DNA of 22,086 nt. Origin: a virus. Each line of letters begins with the position of its first letter. The stretch's first letter is position 1. The notes beneath the pieces were generated by a model that was given only the letters and a program-made list of their open reading frames with translations, was not told the origin of the DNA and searched no databases. Both the position numbers and the translations under genes were made by a program. Shown piece after piece: positions 20,713 to 22,086 of this stretch. The stretch lies in IMG/VR virus record IMGVR_UViG_3300025603_000095, positions 1-22,086 of that record; one strand, 5' to 3'.

Positions 20713-22073
20713 TGAAACTACCAAAGCTGTTCCGACGTGCAGAGACCAAAGAAAGCGCAACCAGCGCGATCATGGTCATGAATCCTGGCCAGCCTGTTTG
20801 GTCTCCGAGGGACTACAAGTCATTCGCCGACGAAGGCTACAACAAGAACGTGGTGGCCTATCAAGCAATCAACCGCATAGCTGAAGCCGTCGGCTCTGTG
20901 CAATGGACTGTTTGGCGCGGCGAAACTGAGCTCACAGAGTCCCCGTTTTTGGACCTGATCAAGCGACCCAACCCCATGCAGTCGTATCAGGAATACCTGA
21001 TGGCAAAGGTCGGGTTCCTGATGATCAGCGGCAACAGCTACGAGGAGCGAGTGGTCGTCGGTGGACAGCCGCGCGAGCTTTACAACCTGCGACCCGACCG
21101 CATGAAGATCATCCCTTCCACCAACTCAATCCCAGCTGCCTACGTCTACGAGCTCAACTCTCGCAAGGTGCGTTGGGACCTTGACGCTATCACGCTGCAA
21201 TCCGACGTCATGCACACAAAGCTGTTCAATCCGATCAACGATTGGTATGGCATGGCACCTATCGAGGCTGGCGCATTCGCAATCGACCAGCACAATGAGT
21301 CGATGAAGTGGATGCAGGCTCTGTTGCAGAACAGCGCACGACCCTCTGGCGCACTGGTCACCAAGGACGGTGAATCGCTGTCCGACGACAATTACGCACG
21401 GCTCAAGGCACAGGTCGAGGAGCAATATCAGGGAGCCTCAAACGCTGGCCGACCGATGCTGCTTGAGGGTGGGTTGAGCTGGCAGGCCATGGGCCTTTCC
21501 CCGACCGACATGGGCATTATCGAGAGCAAGTATTCGTCCGCGCGGGACGTCTGCTTGGCCTTTGGGGTTCCGCCTCAGCTGCTGGGCATTCCTGGGGATA
21601 ACACCTATTCCAACTACGCAGAGGCACGGCTGGCGTTCTGGGAAGACACAGTGATGCCGCTGATCGACCGCATTGCAGCCGACTGGAACAAGTGGCTCGG
21701 GCCATTCTTCGGTGACCAAGAGCTGCGTGCCGACCTCGACCAGATCCCAGCCATCGCCGACAAGCGCATGACCCTTTGGGACATGGCCGACAAGTCCAAT
21801 GACCTGACGATCAACGAGCGGCGTGAGCTAAAAGGGTTCGAGCCGATCGAGGGTGGCGACGTATTGTTGGTCGGCATGGGGCAGATCTCTTTGGGCGACG
21901 CAACCGCACCGCTGGACACCGCACCGCCTGCTGATGCATCACCGCCCAACCCCGACGCGGCTGCTGATGCATCACCGCCCAACCCCGACGCGGCTGCGGA
22001 AGACGAAGAGCTAAAGATGGATTACGACCTGTTGTCCAAGATCGCAGGATACAATGGCAAAAAGACTGACTGA
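20712..22073 (+). CDS. Phage portal protein (HK97-type)
   Basis: The product has 453 residues with start ATG overlapping the TerL stop. The DYKSFADEGYNKNVVAYQAI opening, RIAEAVGSVQWTVWRG, FLDLIKRPNPMQSYQEY, LISGNSYEERVV and the GVPPQLLGIPGDNTYSNYAE block are typical of the HK97 portal family. It forms the dodecameric ring at the unique vertex through which DNA enters the head. The C-terminus carries a low-complexity Pro/Asp/Ala section with two perfect 11-residue repeats, a tolerated variable tail outside the conserved core. The end is overlapped by the next gene. Confidence 0.93.
   Translation: MKLPKLFRRAETKESATSAIMVMNPGQPVWSPRDYKSFADEGYNKNVVAYQAINRIAEAVGSVQWTVWRGETELTESPFLDLIKRPNPMQSYQEYLMAKVGFLMISGNSYEERVVVGGQPRELYNLRPDRMKIIPSTNSIPAAYVYELNSRKVRWDLDAITLQSDVMHTKLFNPINDWYGMAPIEAGAFAIDQHNESMKWMQALLQNSARPSGALVTKDGESLSDDNYARLKAQVEEQYQGASNAGRPMLLEGGLSWQAMGLSPTDMGIIESKYSSARDVCLAFGVPPQLLGIPGDNTYSNYAEARLAFWEDTVMPLIDRIAADWNKWLGPFFGDQELRADLDQIPAIADKRMTLWDMADKSNDLTINERRELKGFEPIEGGDVLLVGMGQISLGDATAPLDTAPPADASPPNPDAAADASPPNPDAAAEDEELKMDYDLLSKIAGYNGKKTD
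21930..21995 (+). repeat. Exact 33-bp tandem duplication in the portal gene
   Basis: Units 21930-21962 and 21963-21995 are identical; the repeat encodes ADASPPNPDAA twice in frame. Perfect identity suggests recent slippage in a flexible C-terminal tail. Confidence 0.92.
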
Positions 22074-22086
22074 TAGCGACCCACGC
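22054..22086 (+). CDS. Start of the next gene (partial; prohead protease expected by gene order)
   Basis: ATG 22054 has GCAGGAT upstream and the frame is open to the window edge (MAKRLTDSDPR). It overlaps the end of the portal gene by 20 bp. In HK97-type phages the head-maturation protease usually follows the portal; the 11 visible residues cannot confirm this. Confidence 0.4.
   Translation, partial: MAKRLTDSDPR

Noticed and set aside
1-22086. CRISPR array, tRNA or rRNA genes, integrase, or insertion sequence
   Set aside because: No regularly spaced repeats, cloverleaf-like sequences, recombinase motifs or transposase genes were recognised by eye. A tRNA scan was not possible here.

Overview
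The window is part of a tailed double-stranded DNA phage or prophage, probably of siphovirus type. HK97-like portal, large and small terminase, spanins, an endolysin and a phage replication module are all recognisable. GC-rich third codon positions, strong GGAGG ribosome sites and dense ATGA, GTGA and TGATG gene overlaps are typical of phages of Gram-negative hosts. The Rz/Rz1-type spanin pair independently requires a host with an outer membrane. An alphaproteobacterial host is a guess from the overall gene style and cannot be proved here.

Layout. Bases 1-2012 (+ strand) carry the end of a repeat-bearing structural gene, a small tail/baseplate-like protein and a compact lysis cassette: coiled-coil membrane protein, membrane-tailed M15 endolysin, nested i-spanin and o-spanin. 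Bases 1991-6829 (- strand) are a leftward cluster. In transcription order it has four small unknown genes, a DUF932 protein, a structured intergenic element, a T4 DenV-like pyrimidine-dimer glycosylase, a Cys/His-rich protein, an SNF2-type helicase and a small winged-helix-like protein. It ends by overlapping the o-spanin tail to tail. Bases 6830-7185 are the divergent control region. Bases 7186-17907 (+) are nucleotide and replication genes: a conserved early protein followed by an intrinsic terminator, unknowns, an FAD-dependent oxidoreductase-like protein beside ThyX, a HAD phosphatase, a small HTH protein, a DnaQ-like exonuclease, a C-family (DnaE-like) DNA polymerase and a Toprim/SF3 primase-helicase. 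Bases 17908-18289 hold a broken reading frame, a second copy of the structured intergenic element and a 15-codon leader ORF. From 18290 (+) come a PD-(D/E)XK nuclease and the packaging genes terS, terL and portal, and the first codons of the next gene at the right edge.

How it fits together. The phage appears to encode much of its own replisome: polymerase, a separate proofreading exonuclease and primase-helicase. It also encodes thymidylate supply (ThyX), DNA repair (DenV, HAD phosphatase, nuclease) and packaging. The least explained feature is a duplicated intergenic element of about 140 bp, at 4792-4929 (read on -) and 18072-18211 (read on +). Both copies have the same orientation relative to the gene downstream, both contain a long inverted repeat, and both carry a GAAAACAAGGACTT motif that occurs four times in the window. 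It could be a structured RNA leader, a regulator-binding region or a replication signal; the sequence alone does not decide.
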